DNA of 64,000 nt, taken from NCBI GenBank assembly GCA_035452965.1, contig DAOTCE010000020.1:22836-86835 (forward strand), given 5' to 3'. Every line of letters begins with the position of its first letter. Within the stretch, counting starts at the first letter, position 1. This DNA comes from Candidatus Paceibacterota bacterium (GTDB lineage: Bacteria > Verrucomicrobiota > Verrucomicrobiia > Limisphaerales > UBA8199). A model generated the notes under the pieces. It made no database searches and had not been told where the DNA came from. It saw nothing but the letters and a program-made list of their open reading frames with translations. Shown piece after piece: positions 28,811 through 37,183 of the stretch. Made by a program: the position numbers and the translations under genes.

Positions 28811-31612
28811 TCACGACTGGAGGTCGAGGGAGTGGATGGCGAGGTGGAGTTGGTGCTCGATGGCGTGGTGGCGTTCGGGGTCAAGGACCTTGCCGCCGGT
28901 CAGTTCGCGGACGTAGAAGCTGTCGAGGGCGGCACCGCGTTCGGTGCAGATTTTGGCCGCGGAGATGTCCAGGGCAAGCTCGGTCAGGGTCTGGGAGATG
29001 GTGTAGAGCAGGCCGATGCGGTCTTCGGTTTCGATTTCGATCAGGGTGCGGGCTTCGGAGGCGTCGTTGTCTAAGCGGATCAGGGTGGCCATGCGCTCGC
29101 CGGTGTATGCTTGGTAAAGCGGGCGGGTGATTTTCTGGCGCCCGATCAGGGCGGGGAAGTCCACTTCCTCGCCGGTCAGGGCCCGGTGCAGGACGTTTTC
29201 GAAGCGGTCGCGCTGGTCGGGGCCGGCGAGGTTGCCGGTAATGGCGTCGGCGACGTAGAAGGTGTCCAGCACGATGTCATCGGTGCGGGTGAAGATCTGG
29301 GCGCTGAGGATGTTAAGGCCGGCGGCGCTGAGGGAGCCGGCGATCTTGCAGAAGAGGCCGGCGCGGTCCCAGGTGCAGACCTTGACGACGTTGTAGGCGC
29401 GATCGGGCTCATTATGCCAGTTGACGACCGGGGCGAGCGGGTTGTCCACTTCGGAGACCTGGAGGCGCATGAAACGGTGGGCGAGGGTGAGGTCGGCGAG
29501 GACATCCTTGGCCGGATGGATCTGGAAGTAGCGCGCGGGCAGGGTGGCGAAGTGGGCCTCGATTTCCTCCGCGCTCAGGCGCGCGGGGGCGCGGCGGCGG
29601 ACCTCCTGCCCGAGTTTGGCGCGGTGCTTCTCGTCGGCGCGGGCGAATTCCGCGCCGCCCGTCAGCAACTGCATGGTCTTGTGGTGGAGCGAGCCGAGCA
29701 GCAGGTCTTTGAAGCCGTTCCAAAGCTTGTCGCTGGTGGCCTGGGAATCCACAAAGGTGTGAAGGGTGAGCAGAGCGAGCGTTTCGGGATTCTGCACCTT
29801 GTGGGCAAACTGGCGGATAACCGCCGGGTCGTCCAGGTCACGCCGCTGGGAGACGCTGGCCATCAGGAGGTGATGCTCGATGACGAGGCGCAAGGTCTGG
29901 GTCGCGGCGGTGTCCAGGTTGAGGCGTTTGGCGGCGCGCATGGCCAGGTCGCAGCTTGCCTCGGAGTGGTTGCCGTGGGCGTCGGCCTTGCCCACGTCGT
30001 GGAGGAGCAGGGCGAGGTAGAGCACGAAAGGGCGTTCGAGCTTCTGGAAGAGCGGCGTGTAGGTGGAGTAAGGGGGCGCTTTGGCTTCCCAAATGCGGTC
30101 CAACTGCTCGAGACACATGAGGGTGTGCTCGTCGGCGGTGTATTGGTGGTAGAACTCGTGCTGGACCAGGCAGGTGAGCTTGCCGAACTCGGGGATGTAT
30201 TTGCCCAGCAAATCCACCTCGTGCATGGCGCGCAGGATGGGGGCGACGCTGCCGCGCTGGTCGAGAATGGCGAGGAAGGTCTCGCGCACGTGTTCGTCGG
30301 TCAGGAAGCCGTGGTCCACGAGGTTGAGCTGGTTGCGAATGAGTTGCGCCAGGTCCGGGTGCAGGCGCAGCCCGCGCTGTTGGGCGTAGAGGAACACCCG
30401 CATGAGCCGCCGCGGATGGTCGCGGAAGACGCGGCTGGAGGTGGCGTGGATTTCGCCATCGGCGAACTTGAATCCGTCCACGGGTTCGCTGGCGGGCTTG
30501 CGATGGCCGGGGAGCAGGCCCGTCAGGCGGCCCGGCAGGGCCAGGCCGGGCAGGCGGCGCGGCTGCGGCAGGAGCGCCAGGCGTTGCTCCAGGGTGCGGG
30601 TGATGAGGAAGATGTTGCGCGAGTGGGTGTAAACGTCGCGCATGAACTCCTCGATGCGCTTGCTGGGGGAACGCTCGTGGTAGCCCAGGTTAAAGGCGAC
30701 GGCGGGCTGCAGGTTCTTGCCCAGCACATCCATGGCGCGGTTGGCGTGGTAGTGCATTTCGGTGCGGACGCGCAGGAGGAAATCGTAGGCGGCCTCCAGG
30801 TGTTTGCGCTCCGCCTCGCTGATGAGGGCATGGGCCTGCAGCTCCTTGAGCGAGCGGGTGCGGTACTTGAAGAAGGCCATCCAGAGCAGATTCTGGAAGT
30901 CGCGCAGGCAGCCGCAGCCGTTTTTGAGGTTGGGCTCCTGCATGGAGGCGGAATTGCCGAACTTGGCGCGCCGAGCGGCCTGGTCGGCGAGGCGCAAGGC
31001 GATGTATTCCTCCTCGCAGCCGGAAACGCACTTGCTGATGAGGGTCTTCTGGAACCGCTTGAACAGGGCGTCGTCGCCGGCGATGAGGCGGGCCTCGATG
31101 AGCGACGTCTTGGATTGCATGTCGCTGTTGGCGACCTTCACGCAGTCCTCGAGGCTGCGGACCGAGTGCCCGATTTTGAGACCGATATCCCAAAGCGGAT
31201 AGAGGAGGCCGTCCAGGATGCGCGAAAGGTGCGGCAGCGGGCGGGTGCCGCTGGCGGCCACCTGCCGGCTGTGCAGGAACATGAAATCAATGTCGCTATG
31301 GGGGTTGAGTTCCGCCCGGCCATACCCGCCCAGGGCGACGAGCGCCAACGGCGGAAATTCGTGGCGGGCCGGCTCGGACAGGCCGGCCTTGGCGGCCTCC
31401 CACAAATGGCGCAGGAGCGCGTCGAGAATGGCGGCGCGGGCGTGGCAGATCTCCAGGCCGCCGGCGCCGGCCCGATGCCGCAGCTTGAGCCGGTGCGTCT
31501 CCACCTTGAGGAAGGCCTTGTAGCGGGCCAGTTCCTGGGCAGGTTGACGGCCAGGCGGCAACGCCAGGCGCGCCGCGGCACTGGCGGTTATCTTGTCGAG
31601 CAGTTCCTGCAT
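28811..31612 (-). CDS. glnD: Bifunctional uridylyltransferase/uridylyl-removing enzyme GlnD (933 aa)
   Basis: GlnD covalently uridylylates and de-uridylylates PII proteins in response to glutamine, controlling nitrogen assimilation. The N-terminal nucleotidyltransferase motif is clear: ALGGYGRAELNPHSDIDF at about 93-110, with the metal-binding Asp107 and Asp109. The GlnD-type helical region follows, an HD domain (LLLHDVGKADAHGNHSE, near 537) for the UR activity, and two C-terminal ACT domains (from about 740 and 855). Length is normal for the family. I chose the ATG at 31612 (MQELLDKITAS) because the longer frame runs over the divergent sigma-factor gene. The two genes are divergent with an 87-base gap that must contain both promoters. 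Confidence 0.96.
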   Translation of the reverse strand: MQELLDKITASAAARLALPPGRQPAQELARYKAFLKVETHRLKLRHRAGAGGLEICHARAAILDALLRHLWEAAKAGLSEPARHEFPPLALVALGGYGRAELNPHSDIDFMFLHSRQVAASGTRPLPHLSRILDGLLYPLWDIGLKIGHSVRSLEDCVKVANSDMQSKTSLIEARLIAGDDALFKRFQKTLISKCVSGCEEEYIALRLADQAARRAKFGNSASMQEPNLKNGCGCLRDFQNLLWMAFFKYRTRSLKELQAHALISEAERKHLEAAYDFLLRVRTEMHYHANRAMDVLGKNLQPAVAFNLGYHERSPSKRIEEFMRDVYTHSRNIFLITRTLEQRLALLPQPRRLPGLALPGRLTGLLPGHRKPASEPVDGFKFADGEIHATSSRVFRDHPRRLMRVFLYAQQRGLRLHPDLAQLIRNQLNLVDHGFLTDEHVRETFLAILDQRGSVAPILRAMHEVDLLGKYIPEFGKLTCLVQHEFYHQYTADEHTLMCLEQLDRIWEAKAPPYSTYTPLFQKLERPFVLYLALLLHDVGKADAHGNHSEASCDLAMRAAKRLNLDTAATQTLRLVIEHHLLMASVSQRRDLDDPAVIRQFAHKVQNPETLALLTLHTFVDSQATSDKLWNGFKDLLLGSLHHKTMQLLTGGAEFARADEKHRAKLGQEVRRRAPARLSAEEIEAHFATLPARYFQIHPAKDVLADLTLAHRFMRLQVSEVDNPLAPVVNWHNEPDRAYNVVKVCTWDRAGLFCKIAGSLSAAGLNILSAQIFTRTDDIVLDTFYVADAITGNLAGPDQRDRFENVLHRALTGEEVDFPALIGRQKITRPLYQAYTGERMATLIRLDNDASEARTLIEIETEDRIGLLYTISQTLTELALDISAAKICTERGAALDSFYVRELTGGKVLDPERHHAIEHQLHLAIHSLDLQS

Positions 31613-31699
31613 TCGCGAATTACTGTGGGAGCAAAAGCCGCGCAAGGCAAGCGCCGCCGAAACCTTGTGACCGCGGCGGTGTCTGCTAGAGTGGGGCAT
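31613..31699. promoter_or_regulatory. Divergent promoter region between glnD and the ECF sigma operon
   Basis: The 87 bases between the glnD start (leftward) and the sigma-factor start (rightward) must hold both promoters. I do not see confident consensus boxes. No good Shine-Dalgarno is seen before the ATG at 31700 beyond a GGGG run. Confidence 0.4.
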
Positions 31700-32308
31700 A
31701 TGTCCGCCGCGCCCGACCCCGATGCCGCCCTGATGCTGCGCGTGAAGCAGGGCGACATGGGCGCATTTGCCGAGCTGGTGGACCGGTACAAACGGCCGGT
31801 GATGAATGTCGCTTGCCGCATGCTCCGCGACGCGACGGAGGCCGAGGACCTCGCCCAGGCGGTGTTCGTGCAGGTGTTCAAGTCGGCCCACCGCTATGAG
31901 GTCGCATCCAGGTTCTCGACCTGGCTGTTCACCATCACGCGGAACCTGTGCTTGAACGAGATCCGCCGCCGCTCCCGGCATCCGACCAACTCGATCGAGG
32001 CGGCGCACCCGGAGCAGGAAGGCCAGCCGTGGCAGCAGTTCGAGGACAAGCGGACAGCGGGACCCCCGGAGCGTCTTCTGCACGGGGAACTGGAGGCGAA
32101 GATTGAAGAGGCATTGGGCGCGCTGCCGGAGAACCAGCGCCTCGCCATCCTGCTCTGCCGCCAGGAGGACTTGAGCTACGAGGACATCGCCCGCGTGCTC
32201 GGGTGTTCGGTATCCGCCACGAAGTCATTGATCCACCGCGGGCGCGAGACGCTTAAGCAGCGGCTCAAACCCTACCTGCAAAGCGGGGCGTGGCATGAGT
32301 CCGCATGA
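31700..32308 (+). CDS. ECF (RpoE-type) RNA polymerase sigma factor, 202 aa
   Basis: Sigma region 2 is at about 20-90 (GAFAELVDRYKRPVMNVACRML, DLAQAVFVQVF, STWLFTITRN) and region 4 at about 135-195 (LPENQRLAILLC, SYEDIARVLGCSVSATKS), with no region 1 or 3, as in ECF factors. The start ATG at 31700 matches the usual sigma N-terminus; a much longer upstream frame is just the antisense of glnD. Downstream genes are a membrane-anchored putative anti-sigma protein and a DUF3106 protein. This arrangement suggests an envelope-signal regulon controlled by the anti-sigma protein, which is inference. Confidence 0.93.
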   Translation: MSAAPDPDAALMLRVKQGDMGAFAELVDRYKRPVMNVACRMLRDATEAEDLAQAVFVQVFKSAHRYEVASRFSTWLFTITRNLCLNEIRRRSRHPTNSIEAAHPEQEGQPWQQFEDKRTAGPPERLLHGELEAKIEEALGALPENQRLAILLCRQEDLSYEDIARVLGCSVSATKSLIHRGRETLKQRLKPYLQSGAWHESA

Positions 32309-32356
32309 GTGCAACTTTCATGCGGAAGCGGTTTTACTCAACTTAGGCACAGTTCT

Positions 32357-32851
32357 ATGACCAACGAGCCCATCTACAACCGACTGCGCGAGCTAAGCTG
32401 GCGGCGGAAATTGACTGCCGCCGAGGAAGCCGAGTTGCGCGCGTGGCTGGCGGCGCATCCCGAGGCCCGGGCGGACTGGGAGGCGGAGGCCGGTCTGGAA
32501 GCGGCCCTGCGCCGGCTGCCGGACGCGACCGTGCCCAGCAATTTCACCGCGCGCGTGCTGCAGGAGGTCGAGCGGGAATCCAAGGCGGTGCCGCGCCGGC
32601 CCGAACGCTGGACGTGGCCGTGGCTGCACTGGCTGCCCAAAGCGGCTCTGGCGGCTTCCGTGGTGGCGGCAGGGCTTATCTCGTACTTGATGGTTCAGAG
32701 CGCAGAGCGCCGGAGGCTGGCCGAGAGCGTGGTCGCCGTCGCGGATGTGTCCTCACTGCCCAGTCCGGAAATCCTCCTGGACTTCGACGCCATCCGCGCA
32801 TCGGCTCCAGCTCCCGCCCCGGACGAGCAACTGCTGGAGGTGCTGCAATGA
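32357..32851 (+). CDS. Putative anti-sigma factor, membrane protein (164 aa)
   Basis: A cytoplasmic N-terminal helical part (RLRELSWRRKLTAAEEAELRAWLAAHPEARADWEAEAGLEAALRRLP, residues about 7-55 read in two halves) resembles anti-sigma domains without the zinc-binding His/Cys residues. One membrane helix lies near 98-116 (AALAASVVAAGLISYLMV), followed by a short acidic tail. The gene starts 48 bases after the sigma stop and overlaps the next gene by 4 bases (ATGA). Position and topology support an anti-sigma role; no specific family motif is certain. Confidence 0.8.
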   Translation: MTNEPIYNRLRELSWRRKLTAAEEAELRAWLAAHPEARADWEAEAGLEAALRRLPDATVPSNFTARVLQEVERESKAVPRRPERWTWPWLHWLPKAALAASVVAAGLISYLMVQSAERRRLAESVVAVADVSSLPSPEILLDFDAIRASAPAPAPDEQLLEVLQ

Positions 32852-33882
32852 TGGCGGCCAGCCGCCGCCGTCTTGGCGTGGTGCCGCTCGTTTGCGCCTG
32901 CCAGATAATATCAGTGTCACTGGCGGCGCAGCCGGCAACCAACATGTCGGCCCGGACCGAACCCCGCACGGCCGCCACACGCCGGGTCACCCCCCCAGCC
33001 CTGCCCAGAACGTTGCCTCCAGTGCCGGCGCCTGGCTCGGGCATCAGCCTCTTCCGCGAACTGCTGGCGATGAACGCGGGCGAGCGCAACCGGGCCTTGA
33101 CGAACTTCTCCCCGACGGTCCGGCCCCAGATTCTGGCCAAAGTGCGCGAATACGAGTCCCTCCCCCCCGACGAGCGCGAGCTGCGCCTGCGCGTGACGGA
33201 ACTGCACTCTTACCTGCGGCCGCTGATGACCGCCCCGACCACCAACCGTGCTTCCCAATTGGCGCGGATTCCGGAGACCGACCGTGAACTGGTTGAAGAC
33301 CGGCTGCGCGAGTGGGACAAGCTGTCGCCGGCCGTGCAAGCCGAGCTCCTGGAGCACGAGGCCACGCTCCGCTACCTGGCCCAGATCCATGATCGCACCG
33401 AAGAGCAGCGGCGGATCATTCTCACGAATATCCCGGCACCGCGGAGGGAGATGCTGGAGAAAGGCATCAGCAAGTGGAGTTCGATGTCCGAGGACCAGCG
33501 CCGGCAGACGCTGAGCCGGTTCCACCAGTTCTTCGAGCTGACCGCCGCGGAAAAGGAAAAGGCGCTCCGAACGCTCTCGGGGCCGGAGCGGCGGCAAATC
33601 GAGAAGACACTGCGCGCCTTTGACCAGTTGCGGCCGGACCAGCGCGCCGTCTGCTTGCGCTCGTTGGAGAAGTTCACCAGCCTGAGCCCGGCGGAACGTC
33701 ACCGGTTCCTGAAGGACGCCGAGCGCTGGCAACAGATGTCACCCGGCGAACGCCAGACCTGGCGTGACTTGGTGCGCAAGATGCCTCCGCCCCTGCCCAC
33801 ACGCCGGCCGCCTCCCCCGCCACTGCCGCCCGCGGCGCGCCCGCACCGGCCTGCGCCGACGGTCGCGACGAATGGAAGTTGA
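32848..33882 (+). CDS. DUF3106-type secreted protein of the sigma operon (344 aa)
   Basis: The start overlaps the preceding stop (ATGA; a second ATG follows immediately). A signal peptide (about 1-28, VPLVCACQIISVSLAAQ) is followed by a Pro/Thr-rich linker and a region (about 70-310) of repeated helical units of about 20 residues with the pattern F..L.PE.R...L......LSP.ER. This is the DUF3106 pattern found beside sigma factors in other bacteria. The tail is strongly Pro-rich. The function is unknown; a periplasmic sensor or stress protein is plausible from the operon. It is probably the last gene of the unit. Confidence 0.85.
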   Translation: MMAASRRRLGVVPLVCACQIISVSLAAQPATNMSARTEPRTAATRRVTPPALPRTLPPVPAPGSGISLFRELLAMNAGERNRALTNFSPTVRPQILAKVREYESLPPDERELRLRVTELHSYLRPLMTAPTTNRASQLARIPETDRELVEDRLREWDKLSPAVQAELLEHEATLRYLAQIHDRTEEQRRIILTNIPAPRREMLEKGISKWSSMSEDQRRQTLSRFHQFFELTAAEKEKALRTLSGPERRQIEKTLRAFDQLRPDQRAVCLRSLEKFTSLSPAERHRFLKDAERWQQMSPGERQTWRDLVRKMPPPLPTRRPPPPPLPPAARPHRPAPTVATNGS

Positions 33883-33982
33883 CCGTTTGGGTTGGCGTCC
33901 CCTGCGGCTGTGATCAGGCTGCGCCGGCGGTGGCGCGAGATTTCGTTTTCCACACCGAAGGTTCAACTCTAGACTCAGGTCA

Positions 33983-34765
33983 GTGCATCCAATTGCGTTC
34001 AAGCTCGGCTCGTTCTCCATCCACTGGTACGGAGTGATGGTGGCATTGGGCTTTCTGGCCGGATTGTGGACGGCCGGGCGGCGGGGTGCGCGGGCGGGCA
34101 TCGCCACCGAGAAGATCGTTGACCTCGGCCCATGGCTGATTGTCGGGGCCATCGTGGGCGCGCGGACGCTCTATGTGATTTCGTACTGGCGGGAATCGTT
34201 TGCCGCCAAGCCGCTCTGGGAAATCTTCGCGGTCTGGCAAGGTGGACTGGTCTATTACGGAGGGCTGGTCGGCGCGTCGTTGGCTTGCATCCTCTATGTC
34301 AGGCTAAAGCGGCTGCCGCTTTGGAAGGTGGCTGACATTTTGGCGCCGAGCGTTGCTTTGGGCTATGTCTTCGGGCGCATCGGCTGCCTGCTGAATGGCT
34401 GCTGTTATGGACGCGCCTGCGACTTGCCCTGGGCGATTCGCTTCCCCGAAGGCAACCCCCTGCACCCGCCCACCTACCCGGTGCATCCAACCGAAGTTTA
34501 TGACTCCCTCCTCAGCCTGGCTCTCTACGCCTCGCTAGCCTGGCTGTTTCGGCGCCGGAAGTTCGACGGGCAGGTCTTCGCCGTTTACCTTGTGGGTTAC
34601 GCGGTGCTGCGCTCGCTGGTGGAGCTGTTTCGCGGCGACTACCCCGTGCATCAGCACTACCTGGGTGGCTGGGCCACGCCCGCCCACCTGGTCAGTATCC
34701 TGATCCTCGCCGCAGGGCTGGTTCTCCTCCGCCTGCTGCCCCGCCCCGGACCAAAGGAAGCGTAA
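33983..34765 (+). CDS. lgt: Prolipoprotein diacylglyceryl transferase Lgt (260 aa)
   Basis: Lgt transfers a diacylglyceryl group from phosphatidylglycerol to the lipobox cysteine of prolipoproteins in the inner membrane. The sequence has about seven membrane segments, the N-terminal SIHWYGVMVALGFLAG motif, and the Lgt signature GRIGCLLNGCCYGR at about 131-144 (the cysteine-rich variant; E. coli has GRxGNFxNxE). It also has HPTEVYDSLL and the VELFRGDY motif near the end. The start is a GTG at 33983 with AGG just upstream (TCAGGTCA). Length is usual for the family. Confidence 0.95.
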   Translation: MHPIAFKLGSFSIHWYGVMVALGFLAGLWTAGRRGARAGIATEKIVDLGPWLIVGAIVGARTLYVISYWRESFAAKPLWEIFAVWQGGLVYYGGLVGASLACILYVRLKRLPLWKVADILAPSVALGYVFGRIGCLLNGCCYGRACDLPWAIRFPEGNPLHPPTYPVHPTEVYDSLLSLALYASLAWLFRRRKFDGQVFAVYLVGYAVLRSLVELFRGDYPVHQHYLGGWATPAHLVSILILAAGLVLLRLLPRPGPKEA

Positions 34766-34804
34766 GCCGGATGTCTCATGCTCCGCGCGCATCGTCAAAG
34801 AGAT

Positions 34805-34873
34805 GTAGCCGCCGACGTCAGTCGGCGCCATCTTCGGCGGGAGGCGAATGCGCCGATTGAAGTCGGCGGCTAC
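34805..34873. repeat. REP-like inverted repeat downstream of lgt
   Basis: Perfect 12-base arms (GTAGCCGCCGAC at 34805 and GTCGGCGGCTAC at 34862) flank inner near-complementary sequence (GTCAGTCGGCG and CGCCGATTGAAGTC). It lies between lgt and miaA and resembles REP/BIME-type palindromes common in verrucomicrobial intergenic DNA. It has no T-run, so it is not a standard terminator. Only one copy is present in this window. Confidence 0.7.
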
Positions 34874-34890
34874 GGAGGTTTGAAACAACC

Positions 34891-35865
34891 GTGCTAGGCA
34901 ACCGACAACAGCCGATGGCCGCCAAACCCGAATACTCTCCTCCCTCTTCCCTCCTCCACTCTCACCCCTTGCTCCTCGCCGGCCCAACCGCGGTCGGCAA
35001 ATCAGGGATCGCCCTCTGCCTGGCTAAGCAGCTCGGCGGGGAAATTGTCTCGGTTGATTCCATGCAGGTTTACCGCGGGATGGATATTGGCACGGCTAAA
35101 CCTTCGCCGGCCGATCGTGCCTGCGTGCCGCATCACCTGATTGATGTGGTGGATATAGCCAGGCCATTCGATGCCGCGCAATTCATAGCCGGCGCACAAC
35201 GGGCTGTGGCCGACATCCAGAGCCGGGGACGAGTGCCGATCTTGTGCGGCGGCACGGGTCTGTACTTCAAGGCGTTTCTGGAGGGCTTGGGCCAGTCGCC
35301 GCCGGCGGACCCCGCGCTGCGGCTGAAGTTGGAAGCCACTCCCTTGCCGGAACTGCTCGAGGAACTGGCCAGATGCGACCCAACCACCTATGAACGCATT
35401 GACCGGCGGAATCCGCGCCGGGTCATTCGTGCGGTCGAGGTCATTCGCCTGACCGGCAAACCCTTCTCCGCCCAGCGCGCCAAATGGCAACCTTCAACCC
35501 TCGACCCTCAACCCTCAACCCGCTGCGTCGGGCTCGCGCGCTCGATGGCAGACTTGCACCAGCGCATCTCGGCTCGCGTTGAGGCTATGTTCCGCCAGGG
35601 CTGGGTAGCCGAAACCGAACAGCTCCTGGCGCGCGGTCTGGCCCAAAACCGCACCGCGATGCAGGCCCTGGGTTACCGGCAGATTGTCGAGCACCTGCGG
35701 GGAGAGCGCTCGTTACCCAAGACAATCGAACTGGTCAAAATCCGCACCAACCAGTTCGCCAAACGGCAGATGACCTGGTTCCGCCGCCAGCTTGCCTTGA
35801 CCTGGATTCAACTGGAGCCGCAGACCCGCGCCGAAGCGGTCGCAAAGAGCATCGCCGGACTTTGA
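34891..35865 (+). CDS. miaA: tRNA dimethylallyltransferase MiaA (324 aa)
   Basis: MiaA adds a dimethylallyl group to A37 of tRNAs that read UNN codons. The P-loop GPTAVGKS lies near residue 31, DSMQVYRGMDIGTAK near 56-70, and GGTGLYFKA, RNPRRVIRAVEVI and the tail TNQFAKRQMTWFR follow in the expected order. The GTG at 34891 is used, with GGAGG about 11 bases upstream; an in-frame ATG at 34915 (MAAKPEYS) is an equally plausible start. Unusual: the DNA at 35488-35522 is five heptamers (CAACCCT-like), read as QPSTLDPQPST, inserted in the variable region just before LARSMADLHQRI. The N-terminus (about 34935-34975) is also an odd pyrimidine tract. Confidence 0.93.
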   Translation: MLGNRQQPMAAKPEYSPPSSLLHSHPLLLAGPTAVGKSGIALCLAKQLGGEIVSVDSMQVYRGMDIGTAKPSPADRACVPHHLIDVVDIARPFDAAQFIAGAQRAVADIQSRGRVPILCGGTGLYFKAFLEGLGQSPPADPALRLKLEATPLPELLEELARCDPTTYERIDRRNPRRVIRAVEVIRLTGKPFSAQRAKWQPSTLDPQPSTRCVGLARSMADLHQRISARVEAMFRQGWVAETEQLLARGLAQNRTAMQALGYRQIVEHLRGERSLPKTIELVKIRTNQFAKRQMTWFRRQLALTWIQLEPQTRAEAVAKSIAGL

Positions 35866-35898
35866 ACCTTTTCTCCGCCGGGGGGGACTGATAGATAG

Positions 35899-36528
35899 AT
35901 GGTCATTACGGCCGATCGCCCGGAATTCGCAGGCACCGCGGATCTCCTGTCTCGCGCACGAGCGGGAGACACACCGGCTTTCTGCCGTTTGGCGGCCGAG
36001 CACGAGCGCCGTCTACTGCAGCAGGCTTGCGGCCTGACGCATGACCGCACGGCAGCCGAGGACCTCGTTTCCGAAACGCTGGCCGAGGCCTGGCGCAGCC
36101 TCAGCCGATACAATGGCGCCTGCCAGTTCAGCACCTGGCTTTTCTCGATCCTCCTGCACCGCCACCAGAAAGCCCTGCGCCGCGCCCGGTCCCGCCCGAT
36201 TCCGCTCGCCGCGCTGCTCCCGGCCCAGGCTGATGAACACCGCCAGGCCCAGGAGAATCTGCCGGCCGCCGACCCTTCGCCCGCGGAAGTTGTCATGCGC
36301 GCGGAGGCGGCGGGCCGGATAAGGCAAGCCGTCCAGACTCTCCCCGACAAGCATCAGCAAGTAGTCCTGCTCCGTTTTTTCGAGGAAGCGTCGCTGCCGG
36401 AGATCGCGGCTTTGCTGGGGTGTTCGGTGGGGACGGTGAAGTCGCGGCTGCATTACGCGCTGGAGAAACTGCGCGAAGCGCAGCAGGGAGTGAACCTTTC
36501 GGAGGTGTGGGGGGATACAGGGGTGTGA
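35899..36528 (+). CDS. ECF RNA polymerase sigma factor (209 aa)
   Basis: Region 2 is at about 20-95 (DTPAFCRLAAEHERRLLQQA, AAEDLVSETLAEAWRSL, FSTWLFSILLHR) and region 4 at about 145-200 (TLPDKHQQVVLLRFFEEA, SLPEIAALLGCSVGTVKSRLHYALEKLR). It lies 33 bases after miaA. The next gene is a zinc-binding anti-sigma protein, so the usual sequester-and-release control is likely. The stop overlaps a short heptamer array (36527-36547). Confidence 0.92.
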   Translation: MVITADRPEFAGTADLLSRARAGDTPAFCRLAAEHERRLLQQACGLTHDRTAAEDLVSETLAEAWRSLSRYNGACQFSTWLFSILLHRHQKALRRARSRPIPLAALLPAQADEHRQAQENLPAADPSPAEVVMRAEAAGRIRQAVQTLPDKHQQVVLLRFFEEASLPEIAALLGCSVGTVKSRLHYALEKLREAQQGVNLSEVWGDTGV

Positions 36529-36547
36529 AATCTGAAATCCGAAACCC
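36527..36547. repeat. Short heptamer tandem array (GAAATCY-type)
   Basis: Three 7-base units, GAAATCT, GAAATCC and GAAACCC, run directly from the stop codon of the ECF sigma gene into the gap before the anti-sigma gene. The same 7-base period, with different units, occurs inside miaA and recG. Confidence 0.7.
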
Positions 36548-36586
36548 GGGGGCCGAAGGAAGGCCCAAGACCGAAGGCGGAAAGCA

Positions 36587-37183
36587 ATGAAGACTGTTAA
36601 AGACTGCAGAACCTGGCAGGAGGCAATCCGGAGTTGGATTGGCGAAGGGGCGACGGGCGAGGAGGCCAGCCGAATCCAAGAGCACCTGGCGGGCTGTGCG
36701 GAGTGCCGGCGCTACACCGAGGAGTTGAGGGCGGCGGCGGCCGGGCTGCGCTGGATGGCCGAGCGGCCGGTGGAGCCGAGCCCGGGGTTTCGGGCGCGGT
36801 GGATGCGGGCGGTAGAAGAGGCGGCCGAGCCTCGCGGGTTCGGGGAGATCATGGCGGCTGTGGCCGGCTGGTGGCGGGGACTGTTGCTGGAGAACCTGCG
36901 GCCGGCGCTGGCGGTGTCGTCCGTGTGGGTTCTAATTCTGGTCTTCCGGCTGAGCGCGCCGGAGGTGTCCCCGACGACCAGGACGACCGCGGCGCGATCG
37001 CCGGCGGAAATCCGGCAGGTCTTGAAGATCCAGGAGGAGCTGTTGGCCGGAGAGTTGGGAAAACCGCCGGGGTTTCGGGTCGTGCCGCGGAGTCAGTCAC
37101 CGGCGCGTCCCCGCAGTGAAGGGCTCCCGGCGGAGCCTGCTGCTCAGAAGCAACAAACCTCGATCATGATAGCGAGCCTATGA
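36587..37183 (+). CDS. Zinc-finger anti-sigma factor, membrane protein (198 aa)
   Basis: The N-terminal domain carries a ZAS-type motif, HLAGCAECRRY, with the HxxxCxxC zinc ligands near residue 33, as in RsrA/ChrR-like anti-sigma factors. One membrane helix is near 107-122 (ALAVSSVWVLILVF). The gene follows the ECF sigma by 58 bases and overlaps the next gene by 4 bases (ATGA at 37180). It likely binds the preceding sigma factor. Confidence 0.87.
   Translation: MKTVKDCRTWQEAIRSWIGEGATGEEASRIQEHLAGCAECRRYTEELRAAAAGLRWMAERPVEPSPGFRARWMRAVEEAAEPRGFGEIMAAVAGWWRGLLLENLRPALAVSSVWVLILVFRLSAPEVSPTTRTTAARSPAEIRQVLKIQEELLAGELGKPPGFRVVPRSQSPARPRSEGLPAEPAAQKQQTSIMIASL

Noticed and set aside
29111..31690. 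Long plus-strand frame running from inside glnD into the sigma gene
   Set aside because: Antisense shadow of glnD; the real sigma gene starts at 31700.
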